Made by a program: the position numbers and the translations under genes. 42,391 nucleotides of DNA from Acidobacteriota bacterium. GTDB taxonomy: Bacteria; Acidobacteriota; Terriglobia; Terriglobales; Acidobacteriaceae. The stretch is from positions 1 through 42,391 of the forward strand of contig JAJXWA010000020.1 in assembly GCA_021781795.1 (NCBI GenBank), in the 5' to 3' direction. This document shows positions 1 to 7,342 of this stretch, piece after piece. The notes beneath the pieces were generated by a model. The model did no database searches. It saw nothing but the letters and a program-made list of their open reading frames with translations, and was not told the DNA's origin. Within the stretch, counting starts at the first letter, position 1. The number at the start of each line of letters is the position of its first letter.

Positions 1-141
1 GAAGCGTGGCCCCAGATCGCGTCGCTCATCGACGAACTGGTCGTTCGCGTCATTCAGAGTCAGATCCCTATTCCAGAGTTACTGAAAGACGCGCAGGCTG
101 CCGCTGCCCGCCGTGGGCTCGCCCGCATTCCTCGCGAGTGA
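1..141 (+). CDS. C-terminal end of a probable extracellular sugar-binding (ABC transporter) protein, partial
   Basis: Reading frame 1 is open from the first base to a TGA at 139-141 and gives 46 residues, so the gene begins outside the window. The piece contains a Trp-Pro, then a helix with Asp-Glu-Leu, then a stretch of the type PELLKDAQAAAARRG. Family 1 extracellular solute-binding proteins often end in this way, with an AL.EAQ-like final helix. That assignment is an inference from a short fragment. An IclR regulator and a sugar-type oxidoreductase next door fit a carbohydrate uptake locus. Confidence 0.45.
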   Translation, partial: EAWPQIASLIDELVVRVIQSQIPIPELLKDAQAAAARRGLARIPRE

Positions 142-277
142 TGACAAGCGCAGAAGACCTCATGCTCTATTCCGTTGGTTCGCCGGGGGTATTTCTTTTC
201 AGTTGGCAGAACCTGCCGGATCGCGCGACGTGGTAAAGTGGGCACGCTGTGCAGTTGATTGCGGGATACAAGTGGAT

Positions 278-1066
278 ATGACTGCTAAAAGGAAGTACGC
301 AGTACCAGCACTCGAGAAGGCGCTCGATATTCTCGAGGCTCTCGCCGTTGCCCAGGTTCCGCAATCGCTGGCTGATCTCTCGCGCACGTTGAAGCGTACG
401 CCGAGCGAGTTGTTTCGCATGTTGAATGCTCTGGAAAGACGTGCTTACATTGGCCGCGATGCGATCTCGGAAGGCTACTCTCTCACGCTGAAGCTTTATG
501 AATTGGCCCATACGCATTCCCCGGTCGAGCAGTTGCTGCGCGTAGCTTCAGTGCCCATGCGAGAGTTGGCCGACTCTATCCATGAATCCTGCCACCTGAG
601 CATTCTCAGTGGCCGCAATCTCACCGTCATCGCGCAGGCAGAAAGTCCGGAGCCGGTCAGACTCTCCGTCGAAGTAGGCTTCCGCGTCTTACCGCTGACG
701 ACGGCATCGGGCAAGGTACTCATTGCCGCGCTGGAGGCATCAGAGCAGGCAGAGTTGCTGGAGGCTGATCCGACCTACAGCGCCATGCGCCCTGCAAAGA
801 GAAAGTCGCTCAGGCATGAGTTGCAGAGTATCAGGCAGACTGGCTCTCTTGTCGGCGCGAGCTCACGCCGCACTGGGATCGATATCGCTTGTCTTGTCGG
901 TAATCCAGGCGTGGGTGTCGTCGCAGCACTCGGCGTTCCTCTTTTGCCGGGCGGCGCCAACGATGGCATGGAGAGGGAGTTGCTTCGCACTGTGCAGAAG
1001 ACTGCGGGTACAATCACTTCGCTGCTTGGACTGGGCTCCAGCAAAGCTCTTGCGCGGCGTTCATGA
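278..1066 (+). CDS. IclR family transcriptional regulator
   Basis: This 262-residue protein has the two-domain layout of IclR regulators. The N-terminal winged helix-turn-helix starts at YAVPALEKALDILEAL and continues through SLADLSRTLKRTPSELFRMLNALERRAYI. The C-terminal ligand-binding domain includes ESCHLSIL, the VGFRVLPLTTASGKVLIAAL region and the late GIDIACLVGNPGVGVVAALGVPLLP. Such proteins usually bind a small metabolite and repress or activate a nearby catabolic operon. The open frame runs back to 113, but those 55 extra residues look non-native. The ATG at 278 places the family's usual N-terminus, so I chose it. The gene converges on the Gfo/Idh/MocA gene and follows a probable solute-binding protein, so sugar-related control is plausible. 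The ligand is unknown. Confidence 0.9.
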   Translation: MTAKRKYAVPALEKALDILEALAVAQVPQSLADLSRTLKRTPSELFRMLNALERRAYIGRDAISEGYSLTLKLYELAHTHSPVEQLLRVASVPMRELADSIHESCHLSILSGRNLTVIAQAESPEPVRLSVEVGFRVLPLTTASGKVLIAALEASEQAELLEADPTYSAMRPAKRKSLRHELQSIRQTGSLVGASSRRTGIDIACLVGNPGVGVVAALGVPLLPGGANDGMERELLRTVQKTAGTITSLLGLGSSKALARRS

Positions 1067-1165
1067 GCGGGTCAACGGCTAGGGCCGAGCGCAAGACTTA
1101 TTCCTTCCTTTTGCGTGGTGGCGTCAACCCACGCGCTATCGGGCAGCATTCGCGATGCATTACGA

Positions 1166-2278
1166 CTACAGCTCCTCCCACACCAGTGGCTCACCACCCT
1201 TTTGGCTTGAACTGTAAATCGCTTCCACCACCTTCATCGTGCGATAGGCGTCATCGATGGACGTGGGCAAGAACTTTGCCGAGCCTTCCACGAAAGCCTG
1301 CAGCGATCCCATGGCGCCTGCAAAAGCATCGGGGAACCATTGTCCATCGATCGGATGCTCCATCCACGCTGGGTGCAGTCGGCTGCTGGACTCAAGCCGG
1401 TCTGGCTTGCCGTGCGGATAGTCCAGTATCACGCCGAGCGTCGCGCGCATCGCGCACTCTGTGCCCTCCCACTGTACGAACGCTCGTTCATACTCTTCGC
1501 CAAAACGGTAATTATGGTTGGTTGCAACAAAGGCTCTGCGCCACTCGCCATAGTCCATGATCAAAATGCTTTTTGTTGCCTGCAACTCCGGCGTACCTGG
1601 ATTCCTGACTGTCCTGGCGTACACGCTCAGAGGATCGCCAAACCAGGAACGAATCAGATCAACGTAGTGGATGCTGTGATAGAGAACCTCGAGTCGAGGC
1701 GCCTTTGCCAGAAAGGTCCACTGCGCCCACGGCATATGCGTCCGGACCTGAACTTCCATATCGTGCACTTTGCCCAGCATGCCTTTGCGCTGCAGGGTAC
1801 GCGCTGCGAGAATGGAAGGCGCATAGCGCAGTTGGAAATTCACTGCGGCTTTCAGGCTCTTTTCGTGGCACAACTCGCGAATGCGGCGGGCATCGTCCAG
1901 CGTCTCGCCCATCGGCTTTTGCATCAAGACCGCCGCACCGTCCGGAAGTTGCGGCAGCACATCGAGCAGGTTGCCGGCGGGAACCGCAATGTCGTACACC
2001 GCATCAGCGGGAGCGAACCGAATGATTTCCGCAACGGATCCAAAGGCTCGCTGCACGTGAAACTTTTTCGCCAGCGCCTCTGCCTTGGATAGAGCGGTGT
2101 CTGCAATCGCTGCAACTGGGAAATGAGCGCGCGCATACGCGGGCAGATGAGCGTTGTCCACGATCCCGCCTGCTCCAATCACAACGATGGGGCGCGCTTG
2201 ACGGGGCCGCGGAGAAACACCCCATTGCTCACTTTCCTGGTCAAACTCACTCCACGCATTCGTCACCGCCTCAATCAT
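1166..2278 (-). CDS. Gfo/Idh/MocA family NAD(P)-dependent oxidoreductase
   Basis: The 370-residue product has an N-terminal Rossmann fold with the dinucleotide motif IGAGGIVDNAHLPAY near residue 34. In this family a Glu-Lys-Pro motif normally carries the key lysine; here it reads QKPMGET, so Glu is replaced by Gln while Lys and Pro remain. The C-terminal part (RYAPSILAARTL, HSIHYVDLIRSWFGDP) is the alpha/beta substrate domain. Members oxidise or reduce sugars, inositols and related polyols in the cytoplasm; the substrate here cannot be read from sequence. About 28 residues precede the Rossmann fold, slightly long for the family. The chosen ATG is supported by a TAGTCT box exactly six bases upstream, with AAGGGG in between that could also act as a ribosome site. 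Confidence 0.88.
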   Translation of the reverse strand: MIEAVTNAWSEFDQESEQWGVSPRPRQARPIVVIGAGGIVDNAHLPAYARAHFPVAAIADTALSKAEALAKKFHVQRAFGSVAEIIRFAPADAVYDIAVPAGNLLDVLPQLPDGAAVLMQKPMGETLDDARRIRELCHEKSLKAAVNFQLRYAPSILAARTLQRKGMLGKVHDMEVQVRTHMPWAQWTFLAKAPRLEVLYHSIHYVDLIRSWFGDPLSVYARTVRNPGTPELQATKSILIMDYGEWRRAFVATNHNYRFGEEYERAFVQWEGTECAMRATLGVILDYPHGKPDRLESSSRLHPAWMEHPIDGQWFPDAFAGAMGSLQAFVEGSAKFLPTSIDDAYRTMKVVEAIYSSSQKGGEPLVWEEL

Positions 2279-2569
2279 CCCCTTAGACTAGCAGCGAGAT
2301 GCAATCCATGGCTTCTCACCATTCGCGCTCATCAGCTTGAATGGGACAGATAGAGATGCGGTCGGGGGAACATTGCGCGGGCCGCCATCATGATGGATTC
2401 CAAGAACACCGCATCTTCGCTGTTACAGCGGCAGATGCTATGCGAGTGCTCGACTGTAAAAGGAAGCAACTATTCAACCGAAAGGCCGAAAGTCACCCTG
2501 CACTTGCCGTTGTGATTGCAACTCGTCGCTCAAATCAGATATTGGGGAAGATGACGTTGCGGGAAAATC
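2279..2569. other. Intergenic stretch between the oxidoreductase and the island's left end
   Basis: Apart from the promoter box next to the oxidoreductase start, I see no convincing reading frame, hairpin or RNA gene in these 291 bases. Before the island inserted, this would have been the sequence just downstream of tRNA-Cys. Confidence 0.5.
2285..2290 (-). promoter_or_regulatory. Putative -10 box (TAGTCT) of a leaderless promoter for the Gfo/Idh gene
   Basis: On the minus strand TAGTCT is followed by six bases (AAGGGG) and the ATG at 2278. This is the TANNNT-N6-ATG arrangement seen at several starts in this window. Confidence 0.45.
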
Positions 2570-2618
2570 TGGAGGCGCGGGCCGGGATCGAACCGGCGCA
2601 TAAAGGTTTTGCAGACCT
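2570..2618. repeat. Left attachment-site repeat (tRNA-Cys 3' fragment)
   Basis: These 49 bases are identical to 6213-6261 and start with TGGAGGCGCGG, the complement of a tRNA CCA end. Identity stops abruptly after GCAGACCT, and no 5' tRNA half follows, so this copy cannot make a tRNA. Confidence 0.88.
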
Positions 2619-2677
2619 TCTTCGTATTCCATAAACGCCTGTTTTCATGCGGGTTCCGCGCTCTCCGCTCTCAATCT

Positions 2678-2700
2678 GGTCCGGTTTTGGTCCGACCCCC
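2678..2700 (+). repeat. Left copy of a 23-bp island-end repeat
   Basis: The element is built as GGTCCG, five bases, GGTCCGACC and a C-run. It contains an 11-bp-spaced direct repeat of GGTCCG. The same 23 bases recur in the same orientation at 6069-6091 near the other island end. A role as a recombinase or accessory-factor binding site, or as an earlier recombination seam, is inference. Confidence 0.75.
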
Positions 2701-2795
2701 GGAAGGGGCGGTGAGCATCGGCAGGTCTATGGATTTTCCGTTGTTCGCGGGGATGTGGCACTCGCATCCGGGCCTTTCCGACTGGTTTGGACTAT

Positions 2796-4382
2796 TCACG
2801 CAGAGAATGTTGCCGATGTTGTTGAGCTTTTCGGTATCGTGGGCAGCGGTTCACCTGCTAAGCGCTTCTTCACGAGGTTTCCAAGAATCTCTGCAAACGG
2901 TGCAATATTTTCATCGACGCTCGCGTTTTCAAGTGCTGCCATATAAGCCTTGCGCTCGTGAAGCGGAACCACCGTCCATGGGTATCCACCTGCAGCCATC
3001 ATCAGGTTCATCAAAAAGCGCCCCATGCGGCCATTGCCGTCCATATAGGGATGAATGTAGACGAAGATGAAGTGGCCGAGCACGACGCGCACGGAAGGTT
3101 CTGTTTCCTGCGTTAGGAGATCGAATAGAGCTGGCATCGCGTCTATTACAGCATCGCGATTTAGCGGGACATGCATCGATTGTCGGATAAACACCTGCCC
3201 CGTTCGGTAGCCAGCCAAGTCTGCGGGTTTCAGGATGCCGACTGCGACGCTTGGCGCAAACATCTCACGGTACCATTCGCGATGGTCTTCCTCAGCTACG
3301 CTGCCCGGGTTCTCACCTCTCAACACTCTTTCGATGCTTTTCTTCACCACCTGAAAGCATTGCCAATAGCCGCGCGCCGCCATTGCATTCGTTTGTTCGC
3401 GGTCCTGTTCATGCGCCTTTGGATCCCAATTTCCGCTGCGCACCCGCTCAATTAGTTGCTGCGATACTCGATACCCTTCGATTGACAACGAGTGATACGC
3501 ATCTGCGACGTACGCTTCTTCAACCCCTTTCATGTACGCGTCAGCATCAGGCGGAATACCGGGCGCCTTCGGGAAGTGTTCAATGACGGGGCCACGCATC
3601 TTATCCCAGAGAAGTTTTATGCGGTTCACATAGGGTGAGGTCTCACGGGCGGTAAAGGTGAGCGTGGGACGATCACGAAACGGATCGGATTCGCGTACGT
3701 CATAGCCAGCGGCTGCCATCGTTTTCTGGATTTCGTCAGCCAGCCTGTCGCGTCCTCCATTGCGGAAAGCGCCAGCCAGACGGCCAGCGACCGTGCTGCG
3801 GCCTCCTTCGAGGAGCCGTGCAAGCAATCCCGAAACGTCACGCACAATCGAAAGCGCAGTTCGTGTGTCGGTCGCATGGCTGGTGAAATACTGCGGCGAA
3901 CACTCGATCAGTGCCGATTCCAAGGAGAAAATCCGGAGGCCTTCCTGTTCCTCGCGGTCCTTGGCTGCCGGCAGTGCCGCTCGGACGTCGAATAGCGACG
4001 TACCATGCGGGAGAGGAACTACCTTATTTCCTGCTTTCGGAGATCTGACCAAAAGCTGACGGGGAACCGTCCTGTTGCCTCCGTGCAGAGACAGAGATTG
4101 CTCCGGCGACAGGCTCCAGTTTTTGCCGAATCGTGCTTCGAGATAAATTGCGGCGAAGCGCCAATACGAAGCGTACCAGGCTGTGCTGTCACCCTCTTTC
4201 TCATCCGGACGGCTGGGGGCATACCAGCCTTTCATTACCTCGCGCAGAAAACCATTGGCGGTGAGGCGCTCTCTGTGTGTGCGCGGTATGTCCCTCGCTC
4301 TTATTGCGGCCGCGCCATTGGCGTTCTGGAGTTTATGCAGCATTTCGAGCGATTCCGCTAATTTTTCGGATGGCGTCGCCAT
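2796..4382 (-). CDS. Fic-domain protein with an AbiEi-like N-terminal winged-helix region
   Basis: The 528-residue protein has a Fic core with the complete active-site motif HPYMDGNGRMGR at residues 444-455. A Ser-x-x-x-Glu-Gly inhibitory motif (SLSIEG, residues 298-303) lies before the core, as in class II Fic enzymes. Fic proteins normally transfer AMP or another nucleotide-derived group onto protein hydroxyls; the target here is unknown. The N-terminal ~150 residues (RARDIPRTHRERL, GWYAPSRPDE, LSPEQSLSLHGGNRTVPRQLL) resemble the AbiEi-type antitoxin/winged-helix region of other Fic proteins and may bind DNA. The frame extends back to 4472, but ATG 4382 has GGAAAGGA just upstream and sits directly after a 24-bp repeat array. 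I therefore chose it; ATG 4403 is the alternative. It is island cargo, with a possible toxin-antitoxin or defence role. Confidence 0.9.
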   Translation of the reverse strand: MATPSEKLAESLEMLHKLQNANGAAAIRARDIPRTHRERLTANGFLREVMKGWYAPSRPDEKEGDSTAWYASYWRFAAIYLEARFGKNWSLSPEQSLSLHGGNRTVPRQLLVRSPKAGNKVVPLPHGTSLFDVRAALPAAKDREEQEGLRIFSLESALIECSPQYFTSHATDTRTALSIVRDVSGLLARLLEGGRSTVAGRLAGAFRNGGRDRLADEIQKTMAAAGYDVRESDPFRDRPTLTFTARETSPYVNRIKLLWDKMRGPVIEHFPKAPGIPPDADAYMKGVEEAYVADAYHSLSIEGYRVSQQLIERVRSGNWDPKAHEQDREQTNAMAARGYWQCFQVVKKSIERVLRGENPGSVAEEDHREWYREMFAPSVAVGILKPADLAGYRTGQVFIRQSMHVPLNRDAVIDAMPALFDLLTQETEPSVRVVLGHFIFVYIHPYMDGNGRMGRFLMNLMMAAGGYPWTVVPLHERKAYMAALENASVDENIAPFAEILGNLVKKRLAGEPLPTIPKSSTTSATFSA

Positions 4383-4403
4383 TGGTCCTTTCCGCGCAAT
4401 CAT

Positions 4404-4499
4404 TAGGTTTTCACGCCGTGCCAATAATAGGTTTTTATGGCGTGTCTTTATTAGGTAATGATGTTGTATCATTTTTAGGTTATTGCGTCTACTACTCTA
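4404..4499 (-). promoter_or_regulatory. Four-unit 24-bp-periodic repeat array upstream of the Fic gene (probable operator)
   Basis: On the plus strand TAGGT begins at 4404, 4428, 4452 and 4476, an exact 24-bp spacing. The first three units share further positions (TAGGT, T-rich, then a GTG core and an A/T-rich end), while the fourth is degenerate. The array starts about 20 bases upstream of the chosen Fic start and so covers the expected promoter. Autoregulation by the AbiEi-like N-terminal domain is the natural hypothesis but is not shown by sequence. Confidence 0.65.
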
Positions 4500-4695
4500 T
4501 TTATTGTGGCAATTTGTTGATTCAAGAAAAAATCCAGCGTTATCCTCTAAGAAAGCGGGGGCTGGCTTGGACTTGAAGTTGAATCTCTACACTTCCTGAG
4601 CGCCATGAGAAACTGCATCAAGCGCTCCACTGAAAAGCCTTCCAGTCTGTAGAAAAGGGACGATAAAATCGCCTATTCTGGCGCAGGCGCCGGTC
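4500..4695. other. AT-rich intergenic stretch inside the island
   Basis: This region lies upstream of the Fic gene and downstream of the DUF6998-like gene. It is more AT-rich than its surroundings. I see no credible coding frame or strong hairpin in it. Confidence 0.45.
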
Positions 4696-5166
4696 CTACT
4701 CCGCCCGCCACCGCAGCCTGCCAATGGCTTTGAATTTGGCGACGCCGAGGGCGCCGCGCTCATTCATGGCCTTCGATCCCGGTGTGGAGAGAGCTGCCAG
4801 AACGTTCTGTCGGTCCGCTTCGTAAATTGCCGTCGCATCGAAGTTTTCGTTCAGTAGAACGAGAAGCACGCTGTCTAAGTCCTGCTCGATATCGATGGAC
4901 CCCAGGCGCTGCCCGGGCTTGCAATTCGGAAGAATGCATCGTCCCTTGATTTGGAGGCGGTGAAGAGTTCCATGGCGCTCCTCGATGGCGTCATAGCCCG
5001 CCTGACGGGCTGGCGTAAGCTTCAGGCCCAGGATTCGCGCAGCCTCGTACTCAGCCACCTCGCCAGTAATCCCAAGTGGCTTACCGGTCGTATGCCGGTA
5101 CCGCTGCGCGAGACGCTTGGCCTCGTGAAGTATCTCCATCACCTCGGATTGCATATCTGAGGTCAT
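4696..5166 (-). CDS. DUF6998-like protein with Mrr-like nuclease-fold residues
   Basis: The 156-residue protein carries the segment TGEVAEYEAARILGLKL, then PARQAGYDAIEE, then HRLQIKGR. I associate this pattern with DUF6998-type proteins, from memory. The order Glu36/39, Asp59, then Gln72-x-Lys74 fits the D...QxK variant of the PD-(D/E)XK fold used by Mrr-like enzymes, so it could be a small nuclease or a nuclease-derived regulator. No catalytic role is proven. TAGCAT lies exactly six bases before the ATG, suggesting a leaderless message; an alternative ATG is at residue 5. It is transcribed divergently from the 5216 gene, about 50 bases away, and the pair may act together. Confidence 0.75.
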   Translation of the reverse strand: MTSDMQSEVMEILHEAKRLAQRYRHTTGKPLGITGEVAEYEAARILGLKLTPARQAGYDAIEERHGTLHRLQIKGRCILPNCKPGQRLGSIDIEQDLDSVLLVLLNENFDATAIYEADRQNVLAALSTPGSKAMNERGALGVAKFKAIGRLRWRAE

Positions 5167-5172
5167 GTCGTC

Positions 5173-5178
5173 ATGCTA
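5173..5178 (-). promoter_or_regulatory. Putative -10 box (TAGCAT) of a leaderless promoter for the DUF6998-like gene
   Basis: On the minus strand TAGCAT is followed by GACGAC and the ATG at 5166, a TANNNT-N6-ATG arrangement. The box lies in the short gap shared with the divergent gene at 5216. Confidence 0.45.
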
Positions 5179-5215
5179 CGGTAGAGGGCCGCGCGGAGAA
5201 AGCGCGGACACGCCC

Positions 5216-6102
5216 ATGAATTCCGACGAAATCGAGATGATCGAGGGCTACCGCGCGGCAGTTGTGAAGACCTTCGCGGGGTTTTTGCGGCAGAAGCTGG
5301 CCGATTTCCAGATGGGCAGAGACTTTTGCGGCGATTCAATGAGGCAGTCGATCACGCCATGGCGGGCTCCCCGCTATCGGCGATAAGCGAGGCGCATAAC
5401 GAAATGTGCGTTGCGCGCGCGCTGTTACTGAACACAAAGCCGCGCCTTTCGTCCGTGGCCTATGAACCAGCGCTTCCGGGCTGCGCAAAAACCATCGACT
5501 TTTGCGGCGTCTCCACGGAAGGTCTGCGCGTGTATGTGGATGTCAAAACGATCTCGCCAGTGCCAACGGACAGATGGGAACAATTCGAGGAGGCCCAAAG
5601 AGAAAAGTGGTTTCCGGAGAATGTTCACGTCGGATTGTTCCAGGACTGGATGGGCGGAGAAACCTGGCACTGCTGGATCGCTGGGCGCGGGCGGATGCTG
5701 GAATACGCGCTCGAACTCGAAAAGAAAATCAGGGAAAGCGGTCTCAATGGGCGAACTGATACGAGCATCATCCTTGCCCTCTGCGGAACTGGGTTTTACT
5801 GGCACGAGAGCCAGCTCGAGGATTTTGTTGATTTCTATAGGAGCGGGCTCCACCGCTCCGATAATCCCTTCGCCAAGATGGAGGCGCATTTCATTGAAGA
5901 GCGGGGGATCATTCTGGAGCGAACGCTGACGAGCATTGCTTATATGGAGCGAAAGACGACGGCCATACTGCCGAAGATCATGCGCTGGAATGTCCGCGGT
6001 CCAGCCGATCCTGCCCTCAAAACCACTGAGAATCTCCAATCCGATTGCACCACCCTTGGTGCAAAGACGGTCCGGTTTTGGTCCGACCCCCACCCCGATT
6101 GA
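5216..6102 (+). CDS. Unrecognised island protein with PD-(D/E)XK-like motif; apparent -1 frameshift
   Basis: The first part, MNSDEIEMIEGYRAAVV onward, reads well in one frame to about 5326. The rest, RRFNEAVDHAMAGSPLSAIS onward, continues in the -1 frame to 6102. A run of four T at 5324-5327 is the natural junction: one extra T would join the frames as GRDFLRRFNEA. Without the shift, only a TTG start at 5326 gives the long part. The body holds TIDF, then 14 residues later VDVKTI, preceded by a Glu in AYEP, which fits an E-D-DxK nuclease-fold signature. I do not recognise the family. The last dozen codons run through the 23-bp repeat at 6069, so the natural C-terminus may have been replaced there. 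Frameshift error, decay and programmed slippage all remain possible. Confidence 0.65.
6069..6091 (+). repeat. Right copy of the 23-bp island-end repeat
   Basis: This is identical and co-oriented to 2678-2700. It overlaps the last codons of the 5216-6102 gene and lies 121 bases inside the tRNA-Cys end of the island. Confidence 0.75.
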
Positions 6103-6212
6103 GCCCAATTTTCGCCGATTCGCCACGATTGAGTGCGAAAAAGACACGCCTGTGGACGCTTGTTGAAAATAGGCTCAAGCGGCTGATTTAGTTGATTTTA
6201 TTGAGGGAAGTT

Positions 6213-6261
6213 TGGAGGCGCGGGCCGGGATCGAACCGGCGCATAAAGGTTTTGCAGACCT
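6213..6261. repeat. Right attachment-site repeat, within tRNA-Cys
   Basis: This is the second copy of the 49-bp direct repeat. It makes up the 3' portion of the intact tRNA-Cys gene, so integration preserved a functional tRNA. Confidence 0.88.
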
Positions 6262-6287
6262 CTCCCTTACCACTTGGGTACCGCGCC
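6213..6287 (-). tRNA. tRNA-Cys (GCA)
   Basis: On the minus strand the gene starts GGCGCGG and ends CCGCGCC-T-CCA, so the seven-base acceptor stem pairs fully and CCA is encoded. The anticodon loop reads CTGCAAA, with GCA complementary to 6253-6255. The T-arm GGTTCGATCC is present. The 3' part is duplicated at 2570-2618 as an island boundary. It lies 74 bases downstream of tRNA-Gly in the same orientation, probably in one transcript. Confidence 0.96.
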
Positions 6288-6361
6288 TTGGCAGGGCTGC
6301 GCTTCTCTGCTTGATAGCTCCAAACCGCCGTAGCCAACCCGGCTGGCGCCGGAGGGCGGAA

Positions 6362-6436
6362 TGGAGCGGGAGACGAGATTTGAACTCGCGACCCTCGCCT
6401 TGGCAAGGCGATGCTCTACCACTGAGCTACTCCCGC
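6362..6436 (-). tRNA. tRNA-Gly (GCC)
   Basis: The minus strand starts GCGGGAG and ends CTCCCGC-T-CCA, giving a complete acceptor stem and encoded CCA. The D-arm TAGCTCAGTGGTAGAGC and T-arm GAGTTCAAATCTC are typical. The anticodon loop is TTGCCAA with anticodon GCC. Confidence 0.96.
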
Positions 6437-6475
6437 TTACTGCAAGTCTGAGTATACCGGGCGTCCCCAACCGGG

Positions 6476-7243
6476 TCAAACTACGGCAGGAGCCCCGGCG
6501 ATGGCTGATTTGCTGGCCGCAGTGCTGGCGCGCGTGACGCCGGAACCTCGCTCCTCATGCACCAGTTCTCCATCCCGCATGTGGAGAATGCGCCCCGCAA
6601 TCGCCGCCGCTTCGGGGTTGTGCGTAATCATCAGCGTCGTCTGCCCAAACTCCTGATTGGAGCGCTGCAGCATGTGCAGCACGGCATCCGAGTTCCTGGT
6701 GTCGAGGTTACCCGTCGGCTCGTCCGCCAGCACAATCGCCGGGCGCGTAATGAGGGCGCGCGCGATGGCCACGCGCTGCTGTTCGCCGCCGCTCAACTCA
6801 GATGGCCGGTGCTTGAGGCGTCCCTGAATCGCCAGGATTTCGCTGAGGTGGTCAAGGTAGCCGCGATCCAGGGGTTCCTTGCGCCCGCTCACGTCATAGG
6901 CCAGCTCGATGTTGCCCATAGCCGACAACGTTGGCAGCAGGTTGAACTTCTGGAAGACAAAGCCGATGCGATGCTTGCGCAGACGGGTGCGCTCGCCGTC
7001 GTTCAGGCTGGCAAAGTCGACTCCGTCAATGACCACGCGGCCGGAGGTGGCGCGCGTCAGCCCGCCGAGCAGATAAAACAGCGTGGATTTGCCTGACCCT
7101 GAAGGACCCACGATGGCCACGAATTCGCCGGGCTGGACCGTAAAGGAGACGCCCCGCAAGGCCTGCACCTGGATACGGCCGGAGGCATATACCTTGGTCA
7201 GATTCTCTACAACGATCATCGGCGAAGCGGTTGGGGACGGCAC
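6476..7243 (-). CDS. ABC transporter ATP-binding protein, MacB/LolD type
   Basis: The 255-residue ATPase has Walker [11 protein letters not shown]-loop [20 protein letters not shown], signature [15 protein letters not shown], Walker [13 protein letters not shown] and the H-loop histidine in MITHNPE. The Q-loop wording and DEPTGNLD are typical of the MacB/LolD/FtsE group, which energises membrane proteins for lipoprotein release or peptide export. No permease gene is adjacent in the window, so its partner is unknown. The GTG at 7243 is preceded at exactly six bases by TACAAT, supporting that start and a leaderless message; the AGGAAG in the spacer could also help. An internal ATG at residue 9 is the alternative. 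The C-terminal ~25 residues are an Ala/Ser-rich extension. Confidence 0.92.
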   Translation of the reverse strand: MPSPTASPMIVVENLTKVYASGRIQVQALRGVSFTVQPGEFVAIVGPSGSGKSTLFYLLGGLTRATSGRVVIDGVDFASLNDGERTRLRKHRIGFVFQKFNLLPTLSAMGNIELAYDVSGRKEPLDRGYLDHLSEILAIQGRLKHRPSELSGGEQQRVAIARALITRPAIVLADEPTGNLDTRNSDAVLHMLQRSNQEFGQTTLMITHNPEAAAIAGRILHMRDGELVHEERGSGVTRASTAASKSAIAGAPAVV

Positions 7244-7249
7244 CTTCCT

Positions 7250-7255
7250 ATTGTA
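7250..7255 (-). promoter_or_regulatory. Putative -10 box (TACAAT) of a leaderless promoter for the ABC ATPase gene
   Basis: On the minus strand TACAAT-AGGAAG-GTG places the box six bases before the start codon at 7243. Confidence 0.5.
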
Positions 7256-7342
7256 ACCGGCGGGTGCAGCAACGGGCTGGTTTACCGCGGCTTCGGCAGC
7301 CGGTAAGCTGAGGTGGACACGCCGCCGGGAGGGGTCTGCAAA

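Larger units (their letters stand above)
2570..6261. mobile_element. Small genomic island integrated in the 3' part of tRNA-Cys, without an integrase
   Basis: A 49-bp sequence is perfectly repeated in direct orientation at 2570-2618 and 6213-6261. The right copy forms the CCA end, acceptor strand, T-arm and part of the anticodon arm of an intact minus-strand tRNA-Cys. The left copy lacks the 5' half of the tRNA. This is the classic footprint of tyrosine-recombinase integration into a tRNA gene, with the tRNA rebuilt at one end. The unit between the repeats is about 3.6 kb. It carries three genes: a Fic/AbiEi-like protein and a divergent pair of putative nuclease-fold proteins. I find no recombinase, excisionase or replication gene, so the element may be a remnant or may be mobilised in trans. 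Confidence 0.8.

Noticed and set aside
2570..2618. A second tRNA-Cys gene
   Set aside because: Only the 3' part is present; no 5' acceptor strand or D-arm follows, so it is an attachment-site fragment.
4404..4499. A short CRISPR array
   Set aside because: The four units are degenerate and contiguous without spacers, and there are no cas genes; an operator array fits better.
5165..5215. An upstream start at 5165 for the plus-strand island gene
   Set aside because: It would overlap the divergent gene's start and promoter box and adds residues of no coding character; ATG 5216 is better.
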